The notes: generated by a model from the letters alone, not told the origin. 64,000 nucleotides of DNA from Streptomyces albiflavescens (GCF_014645835.1 NZ_BMMM01000001.1:481862-545861), one strand, 5' to 3'. Numbered from the stretch's first letter, positions 15,713 through 24,590 are shown. Numbers and translations: made by a program.

Positions 15713-17857
15713 GTGTTCGCCGAACGACGCCCCCGCAGAACCCCATCCGTCATGGCCGTGGCCACGTTGTGCCTCGCCGCCTCGACCGCCGTGGTGGTGC
15801 AGCCCGTGGCCGCGCAGCCCGCGTCGGCCGCGCCGGCCACCGCGCCCACCGTGGACAACGGCCTCGCCCGCACCCCGCCCATGGGCTTCAACAACTGGAA
15901 CTCGACGCACTGCCGTGCCGAGTTCGACGAGGCCATGGTCAAGGGCATCGCCGACGCCTTCGTCTCCCAGGGCCTCAAGGACGCGGGCTACACATACGTC
16001 AACATCGACGACTGCTGGGCGCTGCCGAACCGTGACGCGAGCGGCAACCTCGTACCCGATCCGGCTCGCTTCCCCAACGGGATCAAGGCGGTTGCGGACT
16101 ACGTCCACTCCAAGGGCCTGAAGTTCGGGCTCTACTCAAGCGCCGGCACCAAGACCTGCGACACGCAAGGCTTCCCCGGCGGCCTCGGACACGAGCAGCA
16201 GGACGCCAACCTGTGGGCGTCCTGGGGCGTGGACTACCTCAAGTACGACAACTGCAACAACACCGGCGTCGACGCCAAGCAGCGGTACAAGGCGATGGGC
16301 GACGCGCTCAAAGCCACCGGCCGGCCGATCCTTTACAGCATCTGCGAGTGGGGAGAGAACCAGCCCTGGAACTGGGCGTCCCAGTACGGCAATGCCTGGC
16401 GCACGACGGGGGACATCTCCGACTCCTGGTCCAGCATGATCGGCATCGCCCACCAGAACCAGCCACTTGCCCCGTACGCCAAGCCCGGTGGCTGGAACGA
16501 CCCCGACATGCTGGAAGTCGGCAACGGCGGCATGACCGACACCGAGTACCGCACCCACTTCAGTCTCTGGGCGCAGATGGCCGCACCGCTGCTGATCGGG
16601 AGCGATCTGCGCAATGTGTCGTCGGCGACGCTGGACATCCTCAGGAACAGCGACGTCATCGCCGTCGACCAGGACACACTGGGGCGGCAGGGCACGGTGG
16701 TGTCCTCCTCCGGCGGTCTCGTCGTGATGTCCAAGCCGCTGGCCGACGGCGGCCGTTCGGTGACGCTGACGAACGAGAACACGACGACGAGGACGGTGTC
16801 GACGACCGCGGAGGCCGTCGGTCTGGGCGGGGCGACGTCGTACTCCCTCAAAGACCTCTGGTCGAAGCAGACCAGCACCACGACCGGCGCGATCAGTGCG
16901 TCGGTACCGGCGCACGGCACGGTGATGTACCGCGTCACCCCCGGCACGCCGGTCCCGCCGCCGACCGGCGTCAACCAGCTCGGCGATCTGCCGTGGACCT
17001 CGGCGGCCAACGGCTGGGGCCCGGTCGAGCGCGACCTGAGCAACGGCGAGCAGGCGGCGGGCGACGGCCGCACCCTCACGATCAACGGCACGACGTATAC
17101 CAAGGGCCTCGGCACCCATGCCTCGAGCGACATCACGTACTACCTGGGCGGCGCCTGCACGTCCCTCCGCGTGGACGTCGGGGTCGACGACGAGTCGACC
17201 AAGGGCGGATCCGTCGGCTTCCAGCTCTACCGGGACGCGACCAAGGTCGCCGACAGCGGTGTGCGGACGGCCAGTGATCCGCCGCTGAGGCTGACAGCCG
17301 ATCTCACCGGCGGCACGAAGCTCCGACTCGTCGTCACGGACGGCGGCGACGGAATCGCCTACGACCATGCCGACTGGGCCGACGCCCGGCTCGCGTGCGG
17401 CAGCGGCCCCGCGGCGGGTACGCATGCGCTCAGCGACCTGCCCTGGTCCTCGGCCACCGGCGGCTGGGGCCCCGTGGAGCGCGATCGCAGCAACGGCGAG
17501 CAGGCCGCCGGAGATGGTCACACCCTCACGATCAACGGCACGACCTACGCCAAGGGCCTGGGCACCCATGCCGCAAGCACCGTCGCCTACTACCTCGGTG
17601 GCAGCTGTTCGGGGCTCACCGTGAGCGTCGGCGTCGACGACGAGGCCGGCGGCAGTAACGGATCCGTCGTCTTCCGCCTCTACCGGGACGACACACTCGT
17701 CGCGGACAGCGGCCGCATGACGGGCGCCGACGCGGCGAAGCCGCTCAGCGCGGACCTCACCGGCGGCCTCGAACTCCGGCTCGTCGTCACCGACTCCGGG
17801 GACGGCATCAACTACGACCACGCGGACTGGGCCGGCCCGCGGCTGGCCTGCGCCTGA
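15713..17857 (+). CDS. Secreted GH27 alpha-galactosidase with two NPCBM domains
   Basis: The start is taken as GTG 15713 because GGAG stands seven bases upstream and the following residues form a signal peptide (ends near PASA); 714 residues. Residues about 45-410 are a GH27 catalytic domain: TPPMGFNNWNSTHC, NIDDCWAL, the nucleophile Asp in YLKYDNCNN and the acid/base Asp in TGDISDSW. The specificity loop reads CEWGENQPW; the Glu is the alpha-galactosidase type, not the Ser of N-acetylgalactosaminidases. Two NPCBM sugar-binding domains follow (from about residues 418 and 568; both contain DLPW, NGWGPVERD and YDHADWA). It diverges from the chitinase gene across two DasR-like sites. Confidence 0.92.
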   Translation: MFAERRPRRTPSVMAVATLCLAASTAVVVQPVAAQPASAAPATAPTVDNGLARTPPMGFNNWNSTHCRAEFDEAMVKGIADAFVSQGLKDAGYTYVNIDDCWALPNRDASGNLVPDPARFPNGIKAVADYVHSKGLKFGLYSSAGTKTCDTQGFPGGLGHEQQDANLWASWGVDYLKYDNCNNTGVDAKQRYKAMGDALKATGRPILYSICEWGENQPWNWASQYGNAWRTTGDISDSWSSMIGIAHQNQPLAPYAKPGGWNDPDMLEVGNGGMTDTEYRTHFSLWAQMAAPLLIGSDLRNVSSATLDILRNSDVIAVDQDTLGRQGTVVSSSGGLVVMSKPLADGGRSVTLTNENTTTRTVSTTAEAVGLGGATSYSLKDLWSKQTSTTTGAISASVPAHGTVMYRVTPGTPVPPPTGVNQLGDLPWTSAANGWGPVERDLSNGEQAAGDGRTLTINGTTYTKGLGTHASSDITYYLGGACTSLRVDVGVDDESTKGGSVGFQLYRDATKVADSGVRTASDPPLRLTADLTGGTKLRLVVTDGGDGIAYDHADWADARLACGSGPAAGTHALSDLPWSSATGGWGPVERDRSNGEQAAGDGHTLTINGTTYAKGLGTHAASTVAYYLGGSCSGLTVSVGVDDEAGGSNGSVVFRLYRDDTLVADSGRMTGADAAKPLSADLTGGLELRLVVTDSGDGINYDHADWAGPRLACA

Positions 17858-17958
17858 GCGAGAGGGCGCGGCGCGGGGCAGCTGGGCTCGGCACCACATG
17901 ACGACCGACTGAGGGCGAGGTACTCCCCCGCCCCCACTCCCTCCGGCAGACTCCCCGT

Positions 17959-18696
17959 ATGGAGATTGAGTACTTCCTGGAAACCCTGGACAGGGAAGGC
18001 CGGTTGCTGGCCGCGGCAGCCGAGGAGGCGGGGGTGGACGCCAAGGTCGCGACCTGCCCGGGCTGGCAGGTGCGGGATCTGGTGCGGCACACGGGCATGG
18101 TGCACCGGTGGGCCACCGCGTTCGTCGCCGAGGGGTACACCTCGTACCACCCCGACGGCGGCCTGCCGGATCTCGACGGTGATGAGCTCATGGACTGGTT
18201 CCGGCAAGGCCACCGGCGGCTCGTCGACACCCTCACCGGCGCCTCGCCCGACGTGGAGTGCTGGAGTTTTCTGCCCGCGCCCTCGCCGCTCGCCTTCTGG
18301 GCGCGACGGCAGGCCCACGAGACGACCGTGCATCGGGTCGACGCGGAGTCGGCTCTCGGCGGGGAGCCGACCCCGGTCGTCGCGGACTTCGCGGTGGACG
18401 GGATCGACGAGTTGCTGCGCGGGTTCCACGCGCGCTCGAGGAGCAAAGTACGGGTGGAGGAGCCGCGCGTCCTTCGGGTGCGGGCCACGGATACGGGGGC
18501 GGTGTGGACCGTACGGCTGTCGACGCAGCCGCCGGTCAGCGGCCGGGACGAGGGCGGGGACGCGGACTGCGAGCTGGCCGGACCGGCCGCACGGATCTAC
18601 CTGGCGCTCTGGAACCGCATGCCGTTCCCCGGCGCGACGGGTGACGCCTCGCTCGCCGCGCTGTGGCGGGAGAAGTCGGGGATCACCTGGAGCTGA
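17959..18696 (+). CDS. Maleylpyruvate isomerase family mycothiol-dependent enzyme
   Basis: A 245-residue protein of the DinB-fold mycothiol-dependent family. The N-terminal domain (about residues 1-140) contains CPGWQVRDLVRHTGMVHRWA, with the early His that helps bind metal, and ARRQAHETTVHRVDAE, with the HETTVHR metal/thiol signature. The C-terminal part is the small MDMPI-type domain (GPAARIYLALWNRMPF). Such proteins use mycothiol, the actinobacterial thiol, for isomerisation or detoxification. The substrate is unknown. It stands alone between the GH27 gene and a MarR gene. Confidence 0.82.
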   Translation: MEIEYFLETLDREGRLLAAAAEEAGVDAKVATCPGWQVRDLVRHTGMVHRWATAFVAEGYTSYHPDGGLPDLDGDELMDWFRQGHRRLVDTLTGASPDVECWSFLPAPSPLAFWARRQAHETTVHRVDAESALGGEPTPVVADFAVDGIDELLRGFHARSRSKVRVEEPRVLRVRATDTGAVWTVRLSTQPPVSGRDEGGDADCELAGPAARIYLALWNRMPFPGATGDASLAALWREKSGITWS

Positions 18697-18772
18697 CGGG
18701 TGCCCGAGCCCGAGTTCACCCCGGGCTGAGCGACGCGGGTCCGGTCACCCGGAACTGAGCGGGCCAGGTCCC

Positions 18773-19186
18773 TCACTCGCAGGCGGTGGCCGGGCCGCCC
18801 GCCAGCATCCGCGTCAGCACCGCGCGCTGCACCGGCAGCACCTCGCCGTGCAGCTCGCGTCCCTTCGGCGTGAGGCACACCCGCACGCCCCGGCGGTCCT
18901 CCGCACACATGCCGCGCGTGACCAGACCGTCCTTCTCCAGTCGGCCGATCAGCCGCGACAGGGCGCTCTGGCTCAGATGGACATGCTCGGAGATCTCCTG
19001 GACGCGGTACGAACCACCGCCGTCCGACGCGGCGCCCTCGGCCAGTACGTCCAGCACCTCGAAGTCGCTGGCACCGAGGCCGTGCGGATGCAGTTCGCGG
19101 TCGATCTCGCAGAGGGTGCGCGCATGCACCGCGAGGATGTCGCGCCACTGGTTCACGAGCCCTTGCTCGGCCTTCTTCGCCGCCAT
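18773..19186 (-). CDS. MarR family transcriptional regulator
   Basis: A 137-residue winged-helix protein. The recognition part is VHLSQSALSRLIGRLEKDGL followed by the wing VTRGMCAEDRRGVRVCLTPK. Start ATG 19186. It is transcribed away from an MFS drug-type exporter gene, and the 85-base gap between them carries repeated TTGCATC motifs and a palindrome, the classical layout of a MarR repressor that controls itself and an efflux pump. Cys residues in the helix-turn-helix region and at the C-terminus might sense oxidants, but this is speculative. Confidence 0.88.
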   Translation of the reverse strand: MAAKKAEQGLVNQWRDILAVHARTLCEIDRELHPHGLGASDFEVLDVLAEGAASDGGGSYRVQEISEHVHLSQSALSRLIGRLEKDGLVTRGMCAEDRRGVRVCLTPKGRELHGEVLPVQRAVLTRMLAGGPATACE

Positions 19187-19215
19187 GGGCGCACCGTAGC
19201 AAAAAATCGGCTTTG

Positions 19216-19250
19216 TTGCATCGGAATTAAATGTGCTTGCATCCAATGCA
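19216..19250. promoter_or_regulatory. Candidate MarR operators between marR-type and MFS genes
   Basis: TTGCATC occurs at 19216-19222 and 19237-19243, two helical turns apart, and the second copy is part of a perfect palindrome TGCATCCAATGCA (19238-19250). The region is A/T-rich compared with its surroundings. The downstream copy overlaps the predicted -35 box of the MFS gene. Confidence 0.6.
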
Positions 19251-19264
19251 TGTGCATGTAGTGT
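19237..19264 (+). promoter_or_regulatory. Predicted promoter giving a leaderless MFS transcript
   Basis: TTGCAT (19237-19242), 16 bases, then TAGTGT (19259-19264). Transcription would begin at or next to the ATG at 19272, which lacks a clear ribosome binding site, so the mRNA is probably leaderless, a common situation in Streptomyces. Confidence 0.45.
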
Positions 19265-19271
19265 CTGGGGC

Positions 19272-20753
19272 ATGACCTCTCCGCTCACCCACCCCGCTCC
19301 TCAGGAACGCTGGACCCCTCGACTGTGGGGCACTCTGCTGGTGCTCTGCGCCGCGATGTTCCTGGACGCGCTGGACGTGTCGATGGTCGGCGTCGCCCTG
19401 CCGTCCATCGGCTCCGAACTCGACCTCTCCACCTCGACGCTCCAATGGATCGTCAGCGGCTACATCCTGGGATACGGCGGACTGCTCCTCCTCGGCGGAC
19501 GCACCGCCGACCTGCTGGGCCGCCGCCAGGTCTTCCTGGTGGCCCTGGGCGTCTTCGCGCTCGCCTCGCTGCTCGGCGGACTCGTCGATTCGGGTCCGCT
19601 GCTGATCGCCAGCCGCTTCATCAAGGGCCTGAGCGCGGCGTTCACCGCGCCCGCAGGCCTGTCGATCATCACCACGACCTTCGCCGAGGGCCCGCTCCGC
19701 AACCGCGCGCTCTCGATCTACACCACCTGCGCGGCCACCGGCTTCTCCATGGGGCTGGTCCTGTCCGGCCTGCTCACCGAGGCGAGCTGGCGGCTGACGA
19801 TGCTGCTGCCCGCGCCCATCGCGGTCATCGCACTGCTCGCGGGTCTGAAGCTCATCCCCCGCAGCGAGCGCGAGAAGGACCACCGCGGTTACGACATCCC
19901 CGGCGCCATCATCGGTACCGCCTCGATGCTCCTGCTCGTCTTCACCGTCGTCCAGGCTCCCGAGGTCGGCTGGGGCTCGGCCCGCACTCTCCTCTCCTTC
20001 CTCGCGGTCGCCGTGCTGCTCACCGTCTTCGTGACCGTCGAGCGGCGCAGTCCCAGCCCGCTGATCCGGCTCGGAGTGCTGCGCTCCGGCAGCCAGATCC
20101 GGGCCCAGCTCGGCGCGATGGCGTTCTTCGGCTCGTACGTCGGATTCCAGTTCTTGGTGACCCTGTACATGCAGTCACTGCTGGGCTGGTCGGCCCTGCA
20201 CACCGCGCTCGCCTTCCTGCCTGCCGGGGCGCTGGTGGCGCTGTCCTCCACCAAGGTGGGGGCCGTGGTCGACCGGTTCGGGACCCCGCGGCTCATCGCG
20301 GTGGGCTTCGCCCTGATGGTCGTCGGGTACGCGCTCTTCCTGCGCGTCGACCTCGACCCCGTGTACGCGGCGGTCATCCTGCCGACGATGCTGTTGATCG
20401 GCGCGGCCTGCGCGCTGGTGTTCCCCTCGCTCAACATCCAGGCCACCAACGGCGTGGACGACCACGAGCAGGGCATGGTGTCGGGTCTGCTCAACACCTC
20501 GGTCCAGGTGGGCGGCGCGATCTTCCTGGCCGTCGTGACGGCGGTCGTGACCGCGAACTCCTCCGAGGGCTCCTCGCCGCAGGCCGTCCTCGACAGCTAC
20601 CGGCCCGGCCTGATGGTGGTGACCGGCATCGCCCTCGTGGGTCTGCTGATCACCCTGCCGGGCCTGCGGACACGGCGTCCGCAGCAGTCCGTCGTCGTCG
20701 CCAAGTCCCTCCAGGAGGAGGCGGAAGCGGAACGAGTGGCGGTCGGGGACTAG
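19272..20753 (+). CDS. MFS drug-type exporter (DHA2, 14-TM)
   Basis: A 493-residue membrane protein with about 14 hydrophobic segments. The first helix has CAAMFLDALDVSMVGVALPS and the loop 2-3 motif is GGRTADLLGRRQ; helix 5 carries the antiporter-type GFSMGLVLSGLLTEASWR. These are features of DHA2 proton-linked drug exporters. ATG 19272 was chosen as an upstream ATG at 19233 lies within the operator. Divergent from and probably repressed by the neighbouring MarR protein. Substrate unknown. A strong terminator follows. Confidence 0.88.
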   Translation: MTSPLTHPAPQERWTPRLWGTLLVLCAAMFLDALDVSMVGVALPSIGSELDLSTSTLQWIVSGYILGYGGLLLLGGRTADLLGRRQVFLVALGVFALASLLGGLVDSGPLLIASRFIKGLSAAFTAPAGLSIITTTFAEGPLRNRALSIYTTCAATGFSMGLVLSGLLTEASWRLTMLLPAPIAVIALLAGLKLIPRSEREKDHRGYDIPGAIIGTASMLLLVFTVVQAPEVGWGSARTLLSFLAVAVLLTVFVTVERRSPSPLIRLGVLRSGSQIRAQLGAMAFFGSYVGFQFLVTLYMQSLLGWSALHTALAFLPAGALVALSSTKVGAVVDRFGTPRLIAVGFALMVVGYALFLRVDLDPVYAAVILPTMLLIGAACALVFPSLNIQATNGVDDHEQGMVSGLLNTSVQVGGAIFLAVVTAVVTANSSEGSSPQAVLDSYRPGLMVVTGIALVGLLITLPGLRTRRPQQSVVVAKSLQEEAEAERVAVGD

Positions 20754-20768
20754 TACGTCTCCAGCGCG

Positions 20769-20803
20769 TGCGCCCGGCGGGGATCCTTGCCCCGCCGGGC
20801 GCA
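20769..20803 (+). terminator. Strong hairpin after the MFS gene
   Basis: TGCGCCCGGCGGGG (20769-20782) and its complement (20790-20803) are perfect 14-base arms around a 7-base loop, 15 bases after the MFS stop codon. No T-run, as is usual here. Confidence 0.75.
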
Positions 20804-20849
20804 GGCCTGTTTGACTCGAAGGATGGCGAACGACGGGGGACGTGAACGG

Positions 20850-21140
20850 ATGAACGACACCAGGAAACGGCGGACCGAGGCCCAGCGGGACGCGGTCACT
20901 GTCGAGATCGGATACGCCCTGTTCAGCGCGGCGTTCGTAGCGGCGATCGGATTCGCGGTGGTGGCCGGACCGGCGCTGTTCCTCGATCTGTCGGGCGCCG
21001 CGGTGCGGACACTGGTCGCCTCCGGCGCCACTCTCGCCGCCGTCCTCTTCGTCGTACGGGTCGCCACCGTGCTGATTCGCTTCGATCGTGCGGGCGCGGC
21101 TCAGCCCAGCCAGCCCGGCCGCACCAACCCCGACTCGTAA
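20850..21140 (+). CDS. DUF6332 family small membrane protein
   Basis: A 96-residue protein with the conserved start TEAQRDAVTVEIGYALFSAA and two membrane-spanning segments (about residues 22-45 and 52-72). It matches the DUF6332 family of actinobacteria, function unknown. ATG 20850 follows GGGGGA; an ATG at 20823 is an alternative. Its 3' end overlaps the convergent response-regulator gene by 40 bases (21101-21140), so the two transcripts are antisense at their ends. Confidence 0.75.
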   Translation: MNDTRKRRTEAQRDAVTVEIGYALFSAAFVAAIGFAVVAGPALFLDLSGAAVRTLVASGATLAAVLFVVRVATVLIRFDRAGAAQPSQPGRTNPDS

Positions 21141-21766
21141 GCGAGAACGACCAGTTGAGCCCGGTCGCGGGCGCCCAGTTTGACCATCGTGCGGCTGACA
21201 TGGGTCTTGGCCGTGAGCGGGCTGACGACGAGGCGGCGGGCGATCTCGTCGTTCGAGAGGCCGATGCCGACCAGGGCCATCACCTCCCGCTCCCGCTCGG
21301 TGAGTTCGGCGAGGGAGGCGGCGGCCGCGGGCTCCTTGGAGCGGGCCGCGAACTCGGCGATGAGCCGACGCGTCACCCCCGGGGAGAGCAGGGCGTCGCC
21401 CTCCACCACCGCCCGGACCGCACGCAGGAGTTCCTCCGGCTCGGTGTCCTTGACCAGGAACCCGGAGGCTCCGGAGCGGATCGCCTCGAAGACGTACTCG
21501 TCCAGTTCGAAGGTGGTGAGCATGACCACCTTGACGTCCTTCAGCTCGGCGTCGTCGGTGACGCGGCGGGTCGCGGCGAGGCCGTCGAGCAGGGGCATCC
21601 GAATGTCCATGAGGACGACGTCGGGGCGCAGTTCGCGCACCTTGCGCAACGCCTCCTCGCCATCGGCAGCCTCGCCGGCCACCTCGATGTCCGGCTGCGC
21701 GTCGAGCAACGCCTTGAAGCCTGCCCTCACCAATGACTGGTCGTCGGCGAGCAGTACGCGGATCAC
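21101..21766 (-). CDS. NarL/FixJ-type response regulator
   Basis: A 221-residue two-component regulator. The receiver domain (about 1-120) shows LLADDQSLVRAG with acidic pocket, the phosphorylated Asp in VVLMDIRMPLLDGL, TTF and the Lys in FLVKDTEPEEL. The output is a LuxR-type helix-turn-helix (LTEREREVMALVGIGLSNDE, AKTHVSRTMVKLG). GTG 21766 has AAGGAGGA and overlaps the kinase stop (GTGA at 21763-21766), so the pair is translationally coupled. Regulated genes are not evident; DUF6332 next door is a candidate only by position. Confidence 0.93.
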   Translation of the reverse strand: MIRVLLADDQSLVRAGFKALLDAQPDIEVAGEAADGEEALRKVRELRPDVVLMDIRMPLLDGLAATRRVTDDAELKDVKVVMLTTFELDEYVFEAIRSGASGFLVKDTEPEELLRAVRAVVEGDALLSPGVTRRLIAEFAARSKEPAAAASLAELTEREREVMALVGIGLSNDEIARRLVVSPLTAKTHVSRTMVKLGARDRAQLVVLAYESGLVRPGWLG

Positions 21767-23001
21767 CGGTCCTCCTTGACCCTCAGCGGCAGTACGGCCA
21801 GCACACGGAAGCCTCCGTCGTCGCGCGGGCCCGCCTCGATCGTGCCACCGAGGGCCGCGGCCCGCTCCCGCATTCCGGCGAGCCCGTTGCCACTGCCGCC
21901 CGCGTCCGCGCCGGTCGCGGGGCCGTCGTCGTCGATCCGCAACCGCAGCGCGCCCTGCGCGGATTCGAGCCGCACACGCGCGTGCCGCGATCCCGAGTGC
22001 CGTACAACATTCGTGAGGGCCTCCTGGACGATGCGGAAGGCGGCCAGATCGGTGCCGGGCGGAAGCGTCGGGACCTGACCCTCGATCTCGACGGTCAGGC
22101 CCGCGCCCGCCGCCTGTTCGACGAGTTCGGGGAGCCGGTCGAGTCCGGGCGCGGGCGCGCGCGGCGCCTCCCCCGGGGCACGGAGTGTGTCGAGCACCTG
22201 GCGGACCTCGCCCAGTGCCTCCTTGCTGGCCGCCTTGATGGTGGTGAGCGCCGTGCGCGCCTGCTCGGGGTCCGAGTCGAGCAGCGCGAGGCCGACACCC
22301 GCCTGCACGTTGATGACCGAGATGCTGTGCGCCAGCACGTCGTGCAGTTCGCGCGCGATCCGCAGCCGCTCCTCGTCGGCGCGTCGCTGGGCGGACTGCG
22401 CACGCTCGGCGCGCTCGCGGGCCCACTGTTCGCGGCGTACACGGACCAGTTCCGACAGGGCCACGATCGCCACGATCCAGGTGGCGATGATGCCCTCCTG
22501 CCCCCAGGAGGCGGGCTGGTCCCCCGCCGGCGGCAGCCATCGGTAGAGCCAGTGCCCCACCAGAACATGCCCGATCCAGAACATCCCGACCGCCGTCCAG
22601 GCGGCTCTGCGGTGCCCGGAGACGACCGCGCTGAAGCAGCCCACGGCGACCACGAGGAAGACGGGCCCGTACGGATATCCGGCGCCCAGATAGACCATGG
22701 CCGCGGCGGCCGTGCCGAAAGCCACGAGCACCGGCTGTCGCTGCCGCCACAGCAGCAGGCCGGACCCCACCAGCAGCAGCGCCCGCCCGAAGGAGTCCAG
22801 GTGAGCGCGGTCGCCCGCCTGCGCGTGCGCCGCGAAATGGGAGCCGATGAGGACGAAGGCGGTCAGCAGCAGCGTGGAGCGCCACGGCCAGTGGGCACCG
22901 CGCTCCTCGTCGCCCCAGCGGCTCCAGCCGGGCGGCCCGTGCCGCCACCACGGGGGTGGACCGCCCCACGCCGGGGCCCGGGGAGTGCGCTGCTCTTCCA
23001 T
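21763..23001 (-). CDS. Sensor histidine kinase (HisKA_3 type)
   Basis: A 412-residue membrane kinase from ATG 23001. The N-terminal half has a proline-rich cytosolic tail and several membrane segments (about residues 45-165) with little extracytoplasmic sequence, suggesting membrane-based sensing. The dimerisation/phosphorylation domain reads RIARELHDVLAHSISVINVQ with the phospho-His, and the ATPase domain has IVQEALTNVVRHS and GSGNGLAGMRERAAALGG. Its partner response regulator overlaps its stop codon. The signal is unknown. Confidence 0.92.
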   Translation of the reverse strand: MEEQRTPRAPAWGGPPPWWRHGPPGWSRWGDEERGAHWPWRSTLLLTAFVLIGSHFAAHAQAGDRAHLDSFGRALLLVGSGLLLWRQRQPVLVAFGTAAAAMVYLGAGYPYGPVFLVVAVGCFSAVVSGHRRAAWTAVGMFWIGHVLVGHWLYRWLPPAGDQPASWGQEGIIATWIVAIVALSELVRVRREQWARERAERAQSAQRRADEERLRIARELHDVLAHSISVINVQAGVGLALLDSDPEQARTALTTIKAASKEALGEVRQVLDTLRAPGEAPRAPAPGLDRLPELVEQAAGAGLTVEIEGQVPTLPPGTDLAAFRIVQEALTNVVRHSGSRHARVRLESAQGALRLRIDDDGPATGADAGGSGNGLAGMRERAAALGGTIEAGPRDDGGFRVLAVLPLRVKEDR

Positions 23002-23128
23002 GGCCGCCACGCTAGACGGGACGGGGCGTCCGAGGCGTCCGCCGGGCGAGGTGATCAGGCGTACTCCCCGCGGAGTACCGCCGGGCCTGCCGCCGCGCGC
23101 CAGTGGGCGGCGAGGTCCGTCCCGGCGT

Positions 23129-23893
23129 TCAGGCCCCGTTCGCCCTGCCGGAATCCGTCCCCCGGCCGTTGGCACCATGGGCCGCGTTCGGGCGGGTCGG
23201 CCGGGGGAAGATCAGTCCCACACCGTGGGCGAGTTGATCCGCCGCGTGCCGGAAGAACGTTTCGCGGTCCTCCACGACCCGGTTGAACTGGCCGAACAGC
23301 TCGAAGCCGATCAGCCCGTAGAGCTGCGCCCACGCGGCCACGAGCGCCGCGACCACCTCGGGCGGAAGGTCGGGCGCGAGCTCGGCGGTCATCCGCTGCG
23401 CCTCGACCTTCAGGTCCGTGGGCAACGGCGGACGGGCCACCCCCTGCCCCTGATGCGCGTCGCGGACGATGCCGATCAGGAGCAGGCCCACACGGGAAGC
23501 CGCTGGGATGGTCGTCTCCGGCGCGGTGTACCCCGGCACGGGCGAACCGTAGATGAGCGCGTACTCGTGCGGATGCTCCAGCGCCCAGCGGCGCGCCGCC
23601 ACGCACACCGCGATCCAGCGCTCCCGAGGACCGGCGTCGGCGACTTCGGCGTGCGCCGATTCCGCGGTCTCGCCAAGGGAGTCGTACGCGTCGATGATGA
23701 GCGCGGTCAACAGATCGTCACGGCTGGGGAAGTAGCGGTAGAGCGCGGAGGAGACCATGCCGAGCTCACGGGCCACGGCCCGCAGCGAGAGCTTGGCGGC
23801 GCCCTCCGCCGCGAGCCGTCTGCGCGCCTCGTCCTTGATGGCCGCGGTGACCTCGATCCTGGCTCGGGCCCGTGCCCCTCGTGCGGTACTCAT
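23129..23893 (-). CDS. TetR/AcrR regulator with WHG-type C-terminal domain
   Basis: A 254-residue TetR protein. The helix-turn-helix is KLSLRAVARELGMVSSALYR followed by YFPSRDDLLTALI. The C-terminal part (LPPEVVAALVAAWAQLYGLI, FELFGQFN) is the TetR_C_33/WHG-type ligand domain. It is transcribed away from a deazaflavin-dependent oxidoreductase gene across a 220-base region filled with AGAGC-N3-GCTCT palindromes, so it most likely represses itself and that gene. The ligand is unknown. Confidence 0.88.
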   Translation of the reverse strand: MSTARGARARARIEVTAAIKDEARRRLAAEGAAKLSLRAVARELGMVSSALYRYFPSRDDLLTALIIDAYDSLGETAESAHAEVADAGPRERWIAVCVAARRWALEHPHEYALIYGSPVPGYTAPETTIPAASRVGLLLIGIVRDAHQGQGVARPPLPTDLKVEAQRMTAELAPDLPPEVVAALVAAWAQLYGLIGFELFGQFNRVVEDRETFFRHAADQLAHGVGLIFPRPTRPNAAHGANGRGTDSGRANGA

Positions 23894-23916
23894 GCCGGGC
23901 AGTGTGCCACGTTTTC

Positions 23917-24096
23917 AGAGCAGTGCACACAAAAGAGAGCGGTGCTCTTCATACGGAGCAGCGCTTCCAGGCCAGATCACCGACCCGATTGAAGAGCAGC
24001 GCTCAGAAAAGAGAGCGCCGCTCTTGCTTTGGAGCACCGATACGGCGCAGACTCTTCTCCAGCGAGAGCAGCGCTCACAAAGGAGAGCGGCGCTCT
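23917..24096. promoter_or_regulatory. 19-bp-periodic array of AGAGC-N3-GCTCT operator boxes
   Basis: Good boxes are centred at 23942, 24018 and 24090 (perfect AGAGCGCCGCTCT and AGAGCGGCGCTCT in the last two). Weaker boxes are centred at 23923, 23961, 23999, 24037 and 24071. Centres 23923, 23942, 23961, 23999, 24018 and 24037 all fall on one 19-bp grid, and the last pair (24071, 24090) is again 19 bp apart. The array fills the gap between the divergent TetR and oxidoreductase genes. Confidence 0.72.
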
Positions 24097-24116
24097 CCCA
24101 ATCGATGGGGGTCACC

Positions 24117-24566
24117 ATGTCCACGCACGTCCAGAAGCCCGGCTGGTTCACCGTAAACGTCTTCAATCGCGCCGTGGCCTGGGTGACCCGTCGCGGCATC
24201 AGCGTCTGGGGCTCCCGGGTCCTGGCCGTCCGCGGCCGCAAGAGCGGTGAGTGGCGCACGACCCCGGTTAATCTGCTCACCGTGGACGGACAGCAGTACC
24301 TCGTCGCCCCCCGCGGCCACGTCCAGTGGACGCACAACATGCGGGCAGCGGGAGGCGGCGAGCTGCGCCTCGGCAAGAACGTGGACACCTTCATCGCGAC
24401 CGAGATCACCGACGACGACAAGGTCCCGCTGCTGCGCGCCTACCTGAAGCGCTGGAAGGCCGAGGTCGGCGTCTTCTTCGGTGGCGTCGGCCCCGACTCG
24501 TCCAACGAGGAGCTGCGGCGCATCGCCCCCGACCACCCGGTGTTCCGGATCACGGTCAAGTCGTGA
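24117..24566 (+). CDS. Nitroreductase/deazaflavin (F420)-dependent oxidoreductase family protein
   Basis: A 149-residue protein from ATG 24117 of the DDN family (split beta-barrel). The conserved core reads VLAVRGRKSGEWRTTPVNLL, then YLVAPRGHVQWTHNMRAAGG. Members bind coenzyme F420 or flavin and reduce quinones, nitro compounds or other hydrophobic substrates; Ddn of Mycobacterium activates pretomanid. The gene begins 20 bases after the operator array, pointing to tight control by the divergent TetR protein. It converges with the flavoprotein gene, whose stop is 24 bases away. Confidence 0.85.
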   Translation: MSTHVQKPGWFTVNVFNRAVAWVTRRGISVWGSRVLAVRGRKSGEWRTTPVNLLTVDGQQYLVAPRGHVQWTHNMRAAGGGELRLGKNVDTFIATEITDDDKVPLLRAYLKRWKAEVGVFFGGVGPDSSNEELRRIAPDHPVFRITVKS

Positions 24567-24590
24567 CCCCGGCGGCCGGGCCCGTCCGCC

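Noticed and set aside
15713..17857. GH27 enzyme as alpha-N-acetylgalactosaminidase because of DasR-like sites
   Set aside because: The specificity loop reads CEWG, with Glu as in alpha-galactosidases, not Ser as in the GalNAc enzymes.
23917..24096. Repeated palindromes as a CRISPR array
   Set aside because: Units are palindromic 13-mers at 19-bp spacing without unique spacers, cas genes or a leader.
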